Below are positions 7,773-15,699 of a stretch of DNA of 64,000 nt, one piece after another. The DNA comes from a virus, in IMG/VR virus record IMGVR_UViG_3300044730_000851, positions 1-64,000 of that record; one strand, 5' to 3'. Position numbers and translations under genes: made by a program. Each line of letters opens with the position of its first letter. Positions within the stretch are counted from its first letter, which is position 1. Under the pieces are notes generated by a model, which made no database searches, was not told the DNA's origin, and saw only the letters and a program-made list of their open reading frames with translations.

Positions 7773-8128
7773 TAGGCTCCCACCAGGCTGTTTCGTGATG
7801 TACCGCTGTACCCGGCAGGTCCGCCGCTGAACCAGGAGATACGAGGCTCGGAGTAGGTCCTACCTACATCCATGATGTCGAAAATCGTGGGAACCCGGTT
7901 GTCATACCCGTATCGATCTCTAAACGGAACTACCTGCGGAAGCGGTGGCCGAACCATCTCGGCCAACTCCGCCCCGGGCAGCACAGCGGCCTGCAGCGCC
8001 CGCTGTGTCATACGTTCTTCGTTAGACGCAAAGGGACCTAGGTACTGCCAGCGGGGAGCGATGGGCGAAGGAGAGACGCCCGGAGACCAGGGCTTGTGGT
8101 CGTATCGACCGTCAGGAATGTTCGCCAT
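7772..8128 (-). CDS. Hypothetical protein, 118 aa
   Basis: A Pro/Tyr/Arg-rich polar protein with no recognised domain. Its ATG at 8128 shares a base with the upstream gene's stop and its end touches the start of the zinc-ribbon gene, so it is firmly embedded in the operon. The composition, like that of its neighbours at 9457-12988, could suit a disordered virion or host-interacting protein. Confidence 0.6.
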   Translation of the reverse strand: MANIPDGRYDHKPWSPGVSPSPIAPRWQYLGPFASNEERMTQRALQAAVLPGAELAEMVRPPLPQVVPFRDRYGYDNRVPTIFDIMDVGRTYSEPRISWFSGGPAGYSGTSRNSLVGA

Positions 8129-9456
8129 TAGAACTTCAACCTCAGTTCCTGCTGACCGTCCACCTGCTTGAACTGTGTTCCAGCCAGATGACCCCTAGTA
8201 AGTTCAGCCAGGTCACCCGCGTGGCCCTGTTCAGTCTTCTCTTGCCCCCACTGCGCAGACTGGTTACGACTCACCGAGGTCAGTCCGCGATCGTGTAGAA
8301 CCTGACGAAAGATGTGATCGTGCCAAGAGTGCACACCCTTCTTCCCTAGGTAGTCAGTCTCGGCGGGCGTATTGGCCAGGTGGGGAGCGAAGCCTGCCGC
8401 TCCGGTGTGCGTGTCCGAAACCAAGAAGTTGCCCTCTGGCTCATGGGGGGCGACCCACGCGTTGTAGTAGGGCTTGACCTTGTCAGCGTCGGTGGGCTTC
8501 CACACGTCCTTGACTTTGGCGCCCGCGCGCGCAGCGGAGGTCACGTCGGCTGCTCGTCCGAAGTTCTCGGGGTACCCCTGGTTGGGGTACTTGCGCGGGT
8601 CGTCCTTGCGCTTGACCAATTTGCCCTTGGGCCCGGGGACCTTATCCTCCGGAGGCACGTAGTAGTTGGGGTGCTTGACGTAAGCCTCGCCGGATAGCCC
8701 TTCCTTGCCCCAGTTGATGGCCGCGGTTGCTGTCTCGTCATTCGGGTAGTTAACGGCTCCGGTATTTTTGTTGGTCTGCACGAACCGCATCTGCGGGCTG
8801 GTAATGGCATTGGCCGCGGCCTGCACATGGAAATCCACATTGTTCTGGGCGGCCGAAGTACGCAGGCGCGTGCGCGGCAGCATGGCTCCCGACTGGCTCT
8901 GACCTTCCTCGCTGTAGAACGACGCATGCTGCCCACCCTCGCGGACATGGGCGCGATCCAACTGAGTAGAGATGGAACGGTAAGCGCTCTCGTAAGTGAC
9001 GCCATGTCGGGCGGCGTGGTCGGTCACACCCTTACGCTGCTTCTCGCTCATGTCCTCCCAGCGCGAAGGGTTGTCCATGAGTCGGGAATCTTCAAAGAGA
9101 GAGCCCTGCATGGGGTGATTAGCCGCGGTTTCTGCTCCACCGGTCCAACCCATTGCCCGGTATACGAGACCCGGAGACATCTTGCGGGTAGCGGCAGTTT
9201 GCCGTTCGATCTCCTGACCTGGGTCCAACCCAGCGCGCTTAATCTTGGTGTTCAGTTGGTCGTCCGACTGAGCATTGCGGCCGATGGCAGTGGCCAAATC
9301 ATCGAAACGCTGCGGGTTCTGCGCCTCCCACTCCTGACGTTGTGCGGTTCCCGCAGTCGCTGCTCGATTCTGAGCCCTCGTCTTGGCGCCCTTCTTGGCG
9401 GCAGCCTGCCTCTTGGCAGCCGCGCGCTCTTCCGGCCCCTTATTAGCAGCCACCAC
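8128..9456 (-). CDS. Probable DUF7178-family protein, 442 aa
   Basis: The N-terminal 45 residues are strongly basic (Lys/Arg/Ala). Residues ~340-370 hold the stretch KVKPYYNAWVAP followed by LVSDTHTGAAG, the pattern I associate with the DUF7178 family of actinophage proteins (an aromatic K..aFY.N.l..P strand then vtvDtHa). Biochemical function is unknown; the conserved acidic/His residues could form a catalytic site. The start could be GTG 9456 or the next GTG at 9453, which sits better relative to the GGAGGT ribosome site. The upstream gene ends immediately before. Confidence 0.6.
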   Translation of the reverse strand: MVAANKGPEERAAAKRQAAAKKGAKTRAQNRAATAGTAQRQEWEAQNPQRFDDLATAIGRNAQSDDQLNTKIKRAGLDPGQEIERQTAATRKMSPGLVYRAMGWTGGAETAANHPMQGSLFEDSRLMDNPSRWEDMSEKQRKGVTDHAARHGVTYESAYRSISTQLDRAHVREGGQHASFYSEEGQSQSGAMLPRTRLRTSAAQNNVDFHVQAAANAITSPQMRFVQTNKNTGAVNYPNDETATAAINWGKEGLSGEAYVKHPNYYVPPEDKVPGPKGKLVKRKDDPRKYPNQGYPENFGRAADVTSAARAGAKVKDVWKPTDADKVKPYYNAWVAPHEPEGNFLVSDTHTGAAGFAPHLANTPAETDYLGKKGVHSWHDHIFRQVLHDRGLTSVSRNQSAQWGQEKTEQGHAGDLAELTRGHLAGTQFKQVDGQQELRLKF

Positions 9457-9999
9457 TTACCTCCAGTTCGGACGCAAACGCGCGAACTGGTCGACGCGAC
9501 GCGGGTTGATTTGGCCGGGGATCTTGTTGGGGATGTCGGCCTTGCCGTCGTTGACCAGGTGAGGTGCGGGTGCCAGTTCCATGATTGGAGCGGTGCGAAC
9601 GCCCTTTGTTTGGTTGGCAATGCCGGTTTGGTTGGACCACTGACGCGGCCAGACGTAGTCGTTGGGATCGATGCGCTCGCCCTTGTGGACGCCGCGCTGG
9701 TAGGAACGCTGGTTGACGCGCGTCTTGGTGCCGTCTAGTGCGGCCTCAGCAATGGAGTTGGGTCGGCCCTTGTCGTCACGACGAGAGCGGATGGTGCCTA
9801 GGTATCCGTCGGGGTACTCGGCCTGCGGTGCGCGGCCAACACCCATGCGCAAGAAGTCGAGCGGGTCCCGAGCACTGACGTCAGCAATGGTGTTTCCGCC
9901 GCCGCCACCCATGGAGTAGCCGCCATACATGCCACCGGCACCCAGCGACTGCCAGTTCTGGTTCGGTGACAGTGAGTTCCAGTTCTGAGCGACCGTCAT
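9457..9999 (-). CDS. Hypothetical protein, 180 aa
   Basis: Begins with a low-complexity Asn/Gly/Ser region that includes a GGGGG run, then a polar Arg/Asp/Pro-rich body. No domain recognised. The TGATG junction at 9999 couples it to the upstream 328-aa gene. Its disorder-like composition fits a structural or host-interacting protein; no firmer call is possible. Confidence 0.6.
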   Translation of the reverse strand: MTVAQNWNSLSPNQNWQSLGAGGMYGGYSMGGGGGNTIADVSARDPLDFLRMGVGRAPQAEYPDGYLGTIRSRRDDKGRPNSIAEAALDGTKTRVNQRSYQRGVHKGERIDPNDYVWPRQWSNQTGIANQTKGVRTAPIMELAPAPHLVNDGKADIPNKIPGQINPRRVDQFARLRPNWR

Positions 10000-10985
10000 C
10001 AGCCCCGTGCCTTATGGGCCTTTTGCATGGCTTCGTACTGCTCGACGGCGCCGAGGACCTGGTTGTGGAAGTACTCTGCGTTCTCGTCACCCCGTGGCGT
10101 CGCTCGCTCGGACTCCAGGCCAGCGCTGTGCGCAACCGGGGTTCTCTCAAACTGCGACGAACGCACCTTGCTGGGCCCAGCGGTCACCGGGTGCCATCCC
10201 TTGCTGGGATTGACAGTTAGGCCCGCGCCGCGGGCTTCGTTGGTTCGTCCGCGATTGATAGTGCGCAGTACGTTTCCGAGGCCGGTTCTCTTGGACGTTC
10301 CGTCGGGCTGTGCCACGCGGCGGTTCTGCCGGTTGGTCATGGACCAGGCGTCGTTGTCGACCTCGTTGAGGTTGAAGTCATTCGCGTTCTTGGAGCGCGC
10401 CCACGCGGAATCGGCCTGCACGGATGGGTCAGCCATGTCGCGGTAGATCGGGGTGTCCTCGTCGGGCCGCTTCGGTACCTGGGTAGTGGTCCGCTTGCGA
10501 GGGCCGTCTTCCCCGACTACACGGGGTGCTTCACGCTCAGCCTTGGGGGTACGTCCCAGACTGAGCAGGACATCGGCCCCGTAGGGACGGTTGAGGGTGT
10601 CCGTGGTCTCGGTGGAACTGACGCGCGTCGGAGTACCGGACGGAGAGGACGCACTGCCAAGTGCGTAGGTGGCTTCTTGAAGGTGAACGCGGCCGAGGCG
10701 ACGGGCTTCTGAGCCGATGGAAGCCTTCTCGCTGACGTCGAGGACGTTTCCCCAAGCCCCGAGGTGAGCCTCGCGGTTTCCCTGAACGGACGGGTAGTGC
10801 TTGTCAGCGAAGTCTTGAATGTCTCCGGGCGTGGGTGTCGATCCCGGGGTCTTGGTCTCGGCGCCGTGATGAGCGACCATGAAGCCAGGTCCCTGGGCCA
10901 TCTGACCGGTAGCCATGTTCATGGAAGCGCCGCCGTGCTCGGCGACGTAGTCAGAGAACTGCTGACTTGCGATACGATGGCTCAT
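9999..10985 (-). CDS. Hypothetical protein, 328 aa
   Basis: I place the start at the ATG of MSHRIASQQF (10983-10985), which has GGA at a suitable distance; an alternative ATG is at 10994, and a longer frame would run into the divergent gene. The protein is polar, with long stretches rich in Thr, Pro, Arg and Asp that look disordered. No motif recognised. It is the first minus-strand gene after the divergent plus-strand gene at 11053, so the 67-bp gap between them should hold promoters for one or both. Confidence 0.6.
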   Translation of the reverse strand: MSHRIASQQFSDYVAEHGGASMNMATGQMAQGPGFMVAHHGAETKTPGSTPTPGDIQDFADKHYPSVQGNREAHLGAWGNVLDVSEKASIGSEARRLGRVHLQEATYALGSASSPSGTPTRVSSTETTDTLNRPYGADVLLSLGRTPKAEREAPRVVGEDGPRKRTTTQVPKRPDEDTPIYRDMADPSVQADSAWARSKNANDFNLNEVDNDAWSMTNRQNRRVAQPDGTSKRTGLGNVLRTINRGRTNEARGAGLTVNPSKGWHPVTAGPSKVRSSQFERTPVAHSAGLESERATPRGDENAEYFHNQVLGAVEQYEAMQKAHKARG

Positions 10986-11052
10986 GTAATCCATTGTCCA
11001 AGTGCGAATTACACCTGTACGGCCTAAAATCACCACCCGAAGGGGGAACAAC

Positions 11053-11277
11053 ATGCTGGGGCATATAGCCGGAACGTTCGAAGGCGCAGACAACCGCCAC
11101 TACGCGTCCTGTTACTGCGGCTGGAGATCGCCGCAGGAGACGGACTCCTACCAGGAGGCCGCCAGGTGGGCGGTCGAGCACTCGGATCCAGAACTTGTGG
11201 ACCTCAGCGTGGCGGACATGCAGATGCAGTACCCGCACATGACCAGGGACCAGATTCTTGGACTGGATCGTACCTAG
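11053..11277 (+). CDS. Small plus-strand protein, 74 aa, counter to the operon
   Basis: This is the only complete plus-strand gene in the window. The ATG at 11053 has a clear GAAGGGGG ribosome site. The protein starts MLGHIAGTFEGADNRHYASC and continues with YCGWRSP, giving a CxC pair, then a helical acidic C-terminus. Its TAG stop and the TAG stop of the convergent metallophosphoesterase gene share one CTAG palindrome (11274-11277). Function unknown; being oriented against all neighbours suggests separate, perhaps early or regulatory, expression. Confidence 0.65.
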   Translation: MLGHIAGTFEGADNRHYASCYCGWRSPQETDSYQEAARWAVEHSDPELVDLSVADMQMQYPHMTRDQILGLDRT

Positions 11278-12227
11278 TCGGCCACGAACTCCTGACCCGC
11301 GTAGAGAGCCCACCCGTCCTGAATGTGGATGGGGTCGAGGCTGTAGCGGGGATCATCCTCGCGGTACCGCAGGACCAGCATCCCGTTCTGCCAGTCCTCA
11401 TAGGACTTGATGGGACGGCCCGTGAGATCCATAGCCCCCTTGGCGGAAGGCACAGCCCCGTCGGTACGGCACAGACATCCCGGCGTAGCAGCGAACAGGC
11501 GCACCGCGCCCTGGCGGTCCTGCTGAGTCGTGTGGTGGATTTCGATGCGGTGGATATGCCCGAAGATGGTGGACGTCCGGTCACCGCGGGAGTACGCGCT
11601 GGCCGTGGATCCTCCGGACTTCACGATGCTTCCATGCACGCACTTGATGTGGTCGTTCAGCCAGTACTTGCGGGCTGGGTAACCGTCGAGCCAATGGACG
11701 TCGAGGTCGTTGATCCTCAACAGGAACGGCGCGGTCATGACAGGCCAGTCGTCGGGAATCTCTGCCCGCTTCAGCCCGGCGCTGGCAGCGTTGAACATCA
11801 TGATCCGGTCAGCGATGCGCTTGTCGTGGTTGCCCTCCAGGACCACGATCTTCGAACGCGGCGAGGTTGCTCGCTGGCGGGCTAAGAAGTCGTGTCCGGC
11901 GTTGATAGCGGCCTGCGTGGTGTTCTGCCAGGTGTTGTGCTGCTCGTACTTGGAGTGGGCAGGCAGGTCCAGGAAGTCGCCTAGATTGATGATCTCGTCG
12001 ACCAAGGTCTCCGAAGCCACCGCCGCCAGAATCTGCAGAGCCACCGAGATGGCCTTCTCGTCGTGGAATGGGTCCAACTCGTTATCGAGTTGCCGGTACC
12101 CAAACTGCGGGTCGGGGAGAATGACGGCAGTCTTCCAGCCCTTAAGCAGGGCGGGGACCTTCTTTGGGGGTCGAGCCGGTTTGATGACGGTTGGCCTGGC
12201 CGACCCGACGAACGTCTTGGTGGTCAA
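11274..12227 (-). CDS. Calcineurin-like metallophosphoesterase, 317 aa
   Basis: The ordered metal-binding motifs of the superfamily are present: DPQFG (Asp39; the usual DxH is DxQ here), GDFLD (83-87), GNHD (132-135), CVHGS and finally GHIHR. It should hydrolyse phosphomono- or diester bonds, on nucleotides or DNA, with two metal ions. It starts at TTG 12227 with GGAG upstream. Similar enzymes are widespread in phages and may process DNA ends or cyclic nucleotide signals; the substrate cannot be read from sequence. It converges on the plus-strand gene and shares its stop palindrome. Confidence 0.88.
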   Translation of the reverse strand: MTTKTFVGSARPTVIKPARPPKKVPALLKGWKTAVILPDPQFGYRQLDNELDPFHDEKAISVALQILAAVASETLVDEIINLGDFLDLPAHSKYEQHNTWQNTTQAAINAGHDFLARQRATSPRSKIVVLEGNHDKRIADRIMMFNAASAGLKRAEIPDDWPVMTAPFLLRINDLDVHWLDGYPARKYWLNDHIKCVHGSIVKSGGSTASAYSRGDRTSTIFGHIHRIEIHHTTQQDRQGAVRLFAATPGCLCRTDGAVPSAKGAMDLTGRPIKSYEDWQNGMLVLRYREDDPRYSLDPIHIQDGWALYAGQEFVAD

Positions 12228-12263
12228 GGGATGCTCCGTGTAGTAGTGGTGGTGCCTAGTTCA

Positions 12264-12509
12264 CTAGGACCCTTGGTCGAACCGGTAAATGCTTCCGCTG
12301 GTCTTGCGGCTGTAGGGCAGGGGCTTGTCGCCGCGACCGTGACGAACTCGCCACATGGTTGCCTGGTCGGACGACGACATGGTCTGGCCGGATAGGGGTA
12401 CTGGCGTCTCCACCTCAGGCTCACGGCCGATGGAAACACCCTCGCGGTGATACGACGGGGGAGTCTGCTGCTGCGCGAACTGAATGGACGCGACGTTGTT
12501 GTCTGCCAT
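12264..12509 (-). CDS. Hypothetical protein, 81 aa
   Basis: Start placed at ATG 12509 (MADNNVASIQ), 3 bases inside a GTG alternative at 12512. The protein is polar, rich in Gln, Ser, Arg and Pro, and resembles its neighbours at 9457-12988 in composition. Function unknown. Confidence 0.5.
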   Translation of the reverse strand: MADNNVASIQFAQQQTPPSYHREGVSIGREPEVETPVPLSGQTMSSSDQATMWRVRHGRGDKPLPYSRKTSGSIYRFDQGS

Positions 12510-12511
12510 CA

Positions 12512-12988
12512 CTACTGCCGGTAGGCGTTACCCATCGCGTCGCCGAAGTTGCCCTCGCGGGTGATCGCCGAGGTGATGATGCGGCCGTTGGCCTGGGTGG
12601 GAGCGGCCTCGGGGCCCACGGGCGGCGGGACGTACGCGCTGACGCGGTACTGCGCGCCCAGTCGCTCCTGCGGGATGTTGGTGCGGTTGGCGGGAGTGCC
12701 GGGGCTGGCCGGGGGAATCGTCTGGTTCTCGTAAACGGCCCCGCCGGACTGCTTATTGCCACGCGGCATCAAGGTGCCACGCAGCGGGGCTCCCGAGGTG
12801 TTCACGAAGTCGTGCACCATTGAGGTACCCATCGGGATCCGGGGGCTGCCGACACGCGCCATACCGGCGAGGGCCTCCTCCGGGGTCGGGAGACTCACTC
12901 GCGGGCGCGGGCCCACCGAGTCGTAGTGATTGTTGGGTGCGCCGGAACGACGACGAACCGCGGGGCTAGAGACGCGCCAGTCAGACAT
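12512..12988 (-). CDS. Hypothetical protein, 158 aa
   Basis: The ATG at 12986-12988 (MSDWRVSSPAVRRRSG) is chosen because GAAGGGAG lies just upstream; a frame reaching 13009 would skip that site. The protein is rich in Pro, Arg, Gly and Asn with no hydrophobic core visible, so it may be disordered. Function unknown. Confidence 0.55.
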   Translation of the reverse strand: MSDWRVSSPAVRRRSGAPNNHYDSVGPRPRVSLPTPEEALAGMARVGSPRIPMGTSMVHDFVNTSGAPLRGTLMPRGNKQSGGAVYENQTIPPASPGTPANRTNIPQERLGAQYRVSAYVPPPVGPEAAPTQANGRIITSAITREGNFGDAMGNAYRQ

Positions 12989-13042
12989 AAAGGTCTCCCT
13001 TCCTACCATCCAAGGTAGATACGCAAAGGCCCAGCGTCAGCG

Positions 13043-13345
13043 TCAAACAACGGAGATTACGAATAGGACTGCCGATATCTCGCCGTCCCGTGACGTGACT
13101 GTCGTGAACCCCGGCTTGCAAACCAGGTCGTACCCGCGAGGGGCCACGTAGCCCCGAGCGATAGCAATGCCCTTGACGGCCTGATTGACTGACCCAGCCC
13201 CCACGGCACGCAGTCGAACCGACTTGTGCTCGTAGAGGGCATGCGCAATCGCGGACGCGACGGACTGTGGATTGGAGCCCGCGGATACCCGCAGGGGTTG
13301 GTCGTCGGTAAGTCCGACGATTCCGGGTTCGGATGTTTCGCTCAC
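13043..13345 (-). CDS. SpoVS-family protein, 100 aa
   Basis: Almost the whole length matches stage V sporulation protein S: LRVSAGSNPQSVASAIAHAL, then VRAVGAGSVNQAVK-like and GYVAPRGYDLVCKPGFT segments. SpoVS proteins have an Alba-like fold and are thought to bind nucleic acid; in Bacillus spoVS affects sporulation and septation. The GTG start at 13345 has AGAGGA upstream. The N-terminal ~17 residues are an acidic extension. In a phage it could modulate host development or nucleoid structure, which is inference. Confidence 0.85.
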   Translation of the reverse strand: MSETSEPGIVGLTDDQPLRVSAGSNPQSVASAIAHALYEHKSVRLRAVGAGSVNQAVKGIAIARGYVAPRGYDLVCKPGFTTVTSRDGEISAVLFVISVV

Positions 13346-13413
13346 GGTGATCCTCTGGGAAACGATGTGTAGACGTCGTCTCCACGGTACGGAAGCCAGA
13401 AGCGCGCGTACCC

Positions 13414-13944
13414 CTAAACATTGGGGCCGTCGCGGAACTTGGGGTCGCTAAGGCGGTCAATGACGTCCTTCTCGTATGCCGTGGTGGCGTGACCGGCTGC
13501 AATCTTCGCTAAGACGTACGCATCCGAGAGGTTGTCGTCCAGAATCTCCACACCCCACTTCTTGTATACCGAAAGCATGACCTCGGGCTTCTTCGCGTTG
13601 CCACGACCCGTGGCGTACTTCTTCAGGGTGGTGGGGGGGACCCGAAGCGGGTACTTGCCTGGTCCGTTCAGACTGGTGTGGCAGGTCATCTTCACGATTC
13701 CGGCCAATTCGCCAAGGGCCGATGCGCTCAGGGATGCCCGCACGGTGTCTTCAACAGCAACATCGCCAATCGGCCGACCAATCTCGGCGAAGACATCGGA
13801 CAACTGGTATGACAAATCCAGCAGGCGATCGATGCCACGCTTGTTCGACTTCAGCAACCAGGTCTGCCAGTACTCTTCGCCAATGGCGGCCACACCGAAC
13901 CCAGTCAAACTGGGGTCTAGGCCGACGTAAGCCGAGGTAGCCAC
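13414..13944 (-). CDS. RuvC-like Holliday junction resolvase, 176 aa
   Basis: The RNase H-fold catalytic acids are visible: Asp10 in VGLDPSLTGFG, Glu65 in VAVEDT and Asp137/Asp141 in DDNLSDAYVLA. The length matches bacterial RuvC. It should cut four-way junctions and resolve replication or packaging intermediates. GTG start with GGAG upstream; its first 28 bp overlap the end of the upstream nuclease-like gene. Two other nuclease genes (15696-16550 and 16992-17321) in this block suggest a complete recombination pathway with the RecA-like protein. Confidence 0.88.
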   Translation of the reverse strand: MATSAYVGLDPSLTGFGVAAIGEEYWQTWLLKSNKRGIDRLLDLSYQLSDVFAEIGRPIGDVAVEDTVRASLSASALGELAGIVKMTCHTSLNGPGKYPLRVPPTTLKKYATGRGNAKKPEVMLSVYKKWGVEILDDNLSDAYVLAKIAAGHATTAYEKDVIDRLSDPKFRDGPNV

Positions 13945-14486
13945 GGCAACTCCACGTAGTTTGTGAGCCTGTCGAAGTCAGTGATCGGATATAGGAACGG
14001 GTAAGGGACCACCCGGACCTCATTCCTGGGATCGGGATAGTGCGGTTTGTAGCCCTGATCCCAGGCGTCCAGCGCAGGGAGCCAGCCCATGATCTGACCC
14101 TGAGTGAGATCTGCAGAATCCACAAAGACTGAAACCACAACCCTGTCAGGTTTCCTCTGCAGATCGCGCTTCCTGACCGTGAGTGGGGCCTGCGCGCTGC
14201 GCGTTCGCCGGACCTCAACGTTCAGTCCCACATCGGGGGTGTCCCGGTAGATCTCATGGTCCTCGCGCTTCCAGACCTGGGCGCCCCAGTCCAGTTTCAA
14301 GAAGGTAGCCACCACCAACTCTGCAACGACAGATGCCCGTGAGGCGATGCGGTTGTCCTCCATGCGGTCCGGGTCGTAGTAGACCGCGTCACCTTTCCCG
14401 ATGTTCTCCCGGTCTCGACCATCCCCGACCGCGAATGCCTGGGCCAGTTGAGACGCGTCCAGGACAACAACAGGACGACTAGCCAT
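13917..14486 (-). CDS. Putative PD-(D/E)XK-like nuclease, 189 aa
   Basis: Start placed at ATG 14486 (MASRPVVVLDASQLA). Residues ~70-110 read DTPDVGLNVEVRRT and later PDRVVVSVFVD, a strand pattern and PD...ExR arrangement reminiscent of restriction-endonuclease folds, although Lys is replaced by Arg. The next segment GWLPALDAW fits the helix that often follows. This is a fold-level guess. It overlaps both neighbours (8 bp upstream, 28 bp downstream), consistent with a recombination/nuclease operon. Confidence 0.5.
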   Translation of the reverse strand: MASRPVVVLDASQLAQAFAVGDGRDRENIGKGDAVYYDPDRMEDNRIASRASVVAELVVATFLKLDWGAQVWKREDHEIYRDTPDVGLNVEVRRTRSAQAPLTVRKRDLQRKPDRVVVSVFVDSADLTQGQIMGWLPALDAWDQGYKPHYPDPRNEVRVVPYPFLYPITDFDRLTNYVELPWLPRLTSA

Positions 14487-14850
14487 CACCGGACTCCTGC
14501 CACGACCTGACAACGTCCAATAGGAGGTACCCAGCCAGATCGACGCGGGGATCCTCGGCGTCTCCGCCGCTGATGCCCATACCGCGGACGATGCGGTTGA
14601 TCTTGTCGTCCATCCGGACGGCCATCCGCTGCTCGGGACTGACCCCGCGAGCAAAGACTTCGATTGGCTCCAGCGCGCTGTTGCCGTACCGCTCGTTCTT
14701 ATGGATGAGCAGGCAAGTCATGCGGACACCCGCTTCGGCGATCAGTTTCCGAGTTGGGTTCGGGTAGTGAAGGGTCGTCCTGATGAACTCAAGCCCAGCG
14801 TCTGGGTTGAATCCGTTGGGCAAGCCTTCCCAGTCCGGGATGTGACTCAT
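14479..14850 (-). CDS. DUF1599-like (nucleotide-modification-associated domain 1) protein, 123 aa
   Basis: The sequence KNERYGNSALEPIEVFARGV, then MDDKINRIVRG, then DPRVDLAGYLLL, follows the pattern of DUF1599/NMAD1 proteins found in phages near nucleotide metabolism genes. Those are thought to bind modified nucleotides or resemble all-alpha NTP pyrophosphatases, but no activity is established. ATG start at 14850 overlaps the upstream winged-helix gene's stop (ATGA). Confidence 0.65.
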   Translation of the reverse strand: MSHIPDWEGLPNGFNPDAGLEFIRTTLHYPNPTRKLIAEAGVRMTCLLIHKNERYGNSALEPIEVFARGVSPEQRMAVRMDDKINRIVRGMGISGGDAEDPRVDLAGYLLLDVVRSWQESGDG

Positions 14851-15200
14851 GCGGAGACGGCCACACGTTCGTAGACGTGGGAAGTCCAAACGGTGATCGG
14901 GCGTGAGCCGCCTCCTTGCCGGGAACTCTTGACGTAGTACCCAGAAGACGAGATCAGGCCGTCGCGGGCCATATGCCGGAGCATCGGTCCCAAAATCCGG
15001 TGGTCCACCTTGCCGTCGTTGACGATGGACCCCCGGAGGTACGCGCGGTCCAAGTGTTCCCAAATGGAATCCATGGAGAACTGGCGATTGCGGCGGGCCA
15101 CCCGGACCATAATCTTGAAAACCCCGGAAAGCCACTCCCGCTCGGACTCGCTACGGGAATGTGCAGTGATGAACGTGCTGGTCATCCGTGTTGCGTTCAT
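14847..15200 (-). CDS. Putative winged-helix DNA-binding protein, 117 aa
   Basis: Residues ~40-90 (SMDSIWEHLDRAYLRGSI then ILGPMLRHMARDGLISSSGY) look like a helix-turn-helix followed by a wing, with a Gly/Ser-rich basic strand after. It starts at ATG 15200 with AGGAG upstream. It may be a small regulator or an accessory replication factor. No closer family recognised. Confidence 0.55.
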   Translation of the reverse strand: MNATRMTSTFITAHSRSESEREWLSGVFKIMVRVARRNRQFSMDSIWEHLDRAYLRGSIVNDGKVDHRILGPMLRHMARDGLISSSGYYVKSSRQGGGSRPITVWTSHVYERVAVSA

Positions 15201-15210
15201 ATTGTGCTCC

Positions 15211-15699
15211 TTATGCAGACCATCTACTTATGGGTGTCTTGTTTCGACTGGAAGTTCTTCGGGTCAACTCACGGCTGACCAGTTGCGAGTCGCGTTCGAT
15301 GTTGGCCAGGAGGCTTTCGACGACCTTGCGGTAGGCGTATCGCTGCTCGACCTCGGCCTTCAGGGCTGTGATGACCTCGTCAGAGGCGACCTGTGCTCTG
15401 GCATAGGTGACCCGGTCCCCGCGGTCTCCGTAGGAAAGCATCAGGAGACTTTCCTTCTGGGACAGTTCCTTCTCAGATGCCCGCTCGTCGACCTGAGCGC
15501 AGGAGACCTGAGTGGATACGAAGTCCGCCCACGCGGTCAGTGAGGAATACAGGACCATCAAGTCTTCGTCGTCGACTGCGGTGAGGTCCGGGGGTATCCG
15601 CGGAAGGTCACTATTGGGCCTGTCCCAAAGAGGTATTCCCTGAGAGACGGCCTGTGATACTGCGGACTGAGACTGCCGACCAAGAATGAGATTCTTCAT
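15211..15699 (-). CDS. Hypothetical helical protein, 162 aa
   Basis: From about residue 70 the protein is a long charged helix (EKELSQKESLLMLSYGDR onward) likely to form a coiled coil, ending in a basic tail (RELTRRTSSRNK). The ATG at 15697-15699 overlaps the upstream exonuclease stop (ATGA), so it may be a partner of that enzyme. The function is not known. Confidence 0.65.
   Translation of the reverse strand: MKNLILGRQSQSAVSQAVSQGIPLWDRPNSDLPRIPPDLTAVDDEDLMVLYSSLTAWADFVSTQVSCAQVDERASEKELSQKESLLMLSYGDRGDRVTYARAQVASDEVITALKAEVEQRYAYRKVVESLLANIERDSQLVSRELTRRTSSRNKTPISRWSA

Noticed and set aside
10986-11052. A divergent promoter for the plus-strand gene using TTGTCC and TAAAAT
   Set aside because: The spacing is 25 bp, too long for a SigA-type promoter, and no better pair was found.
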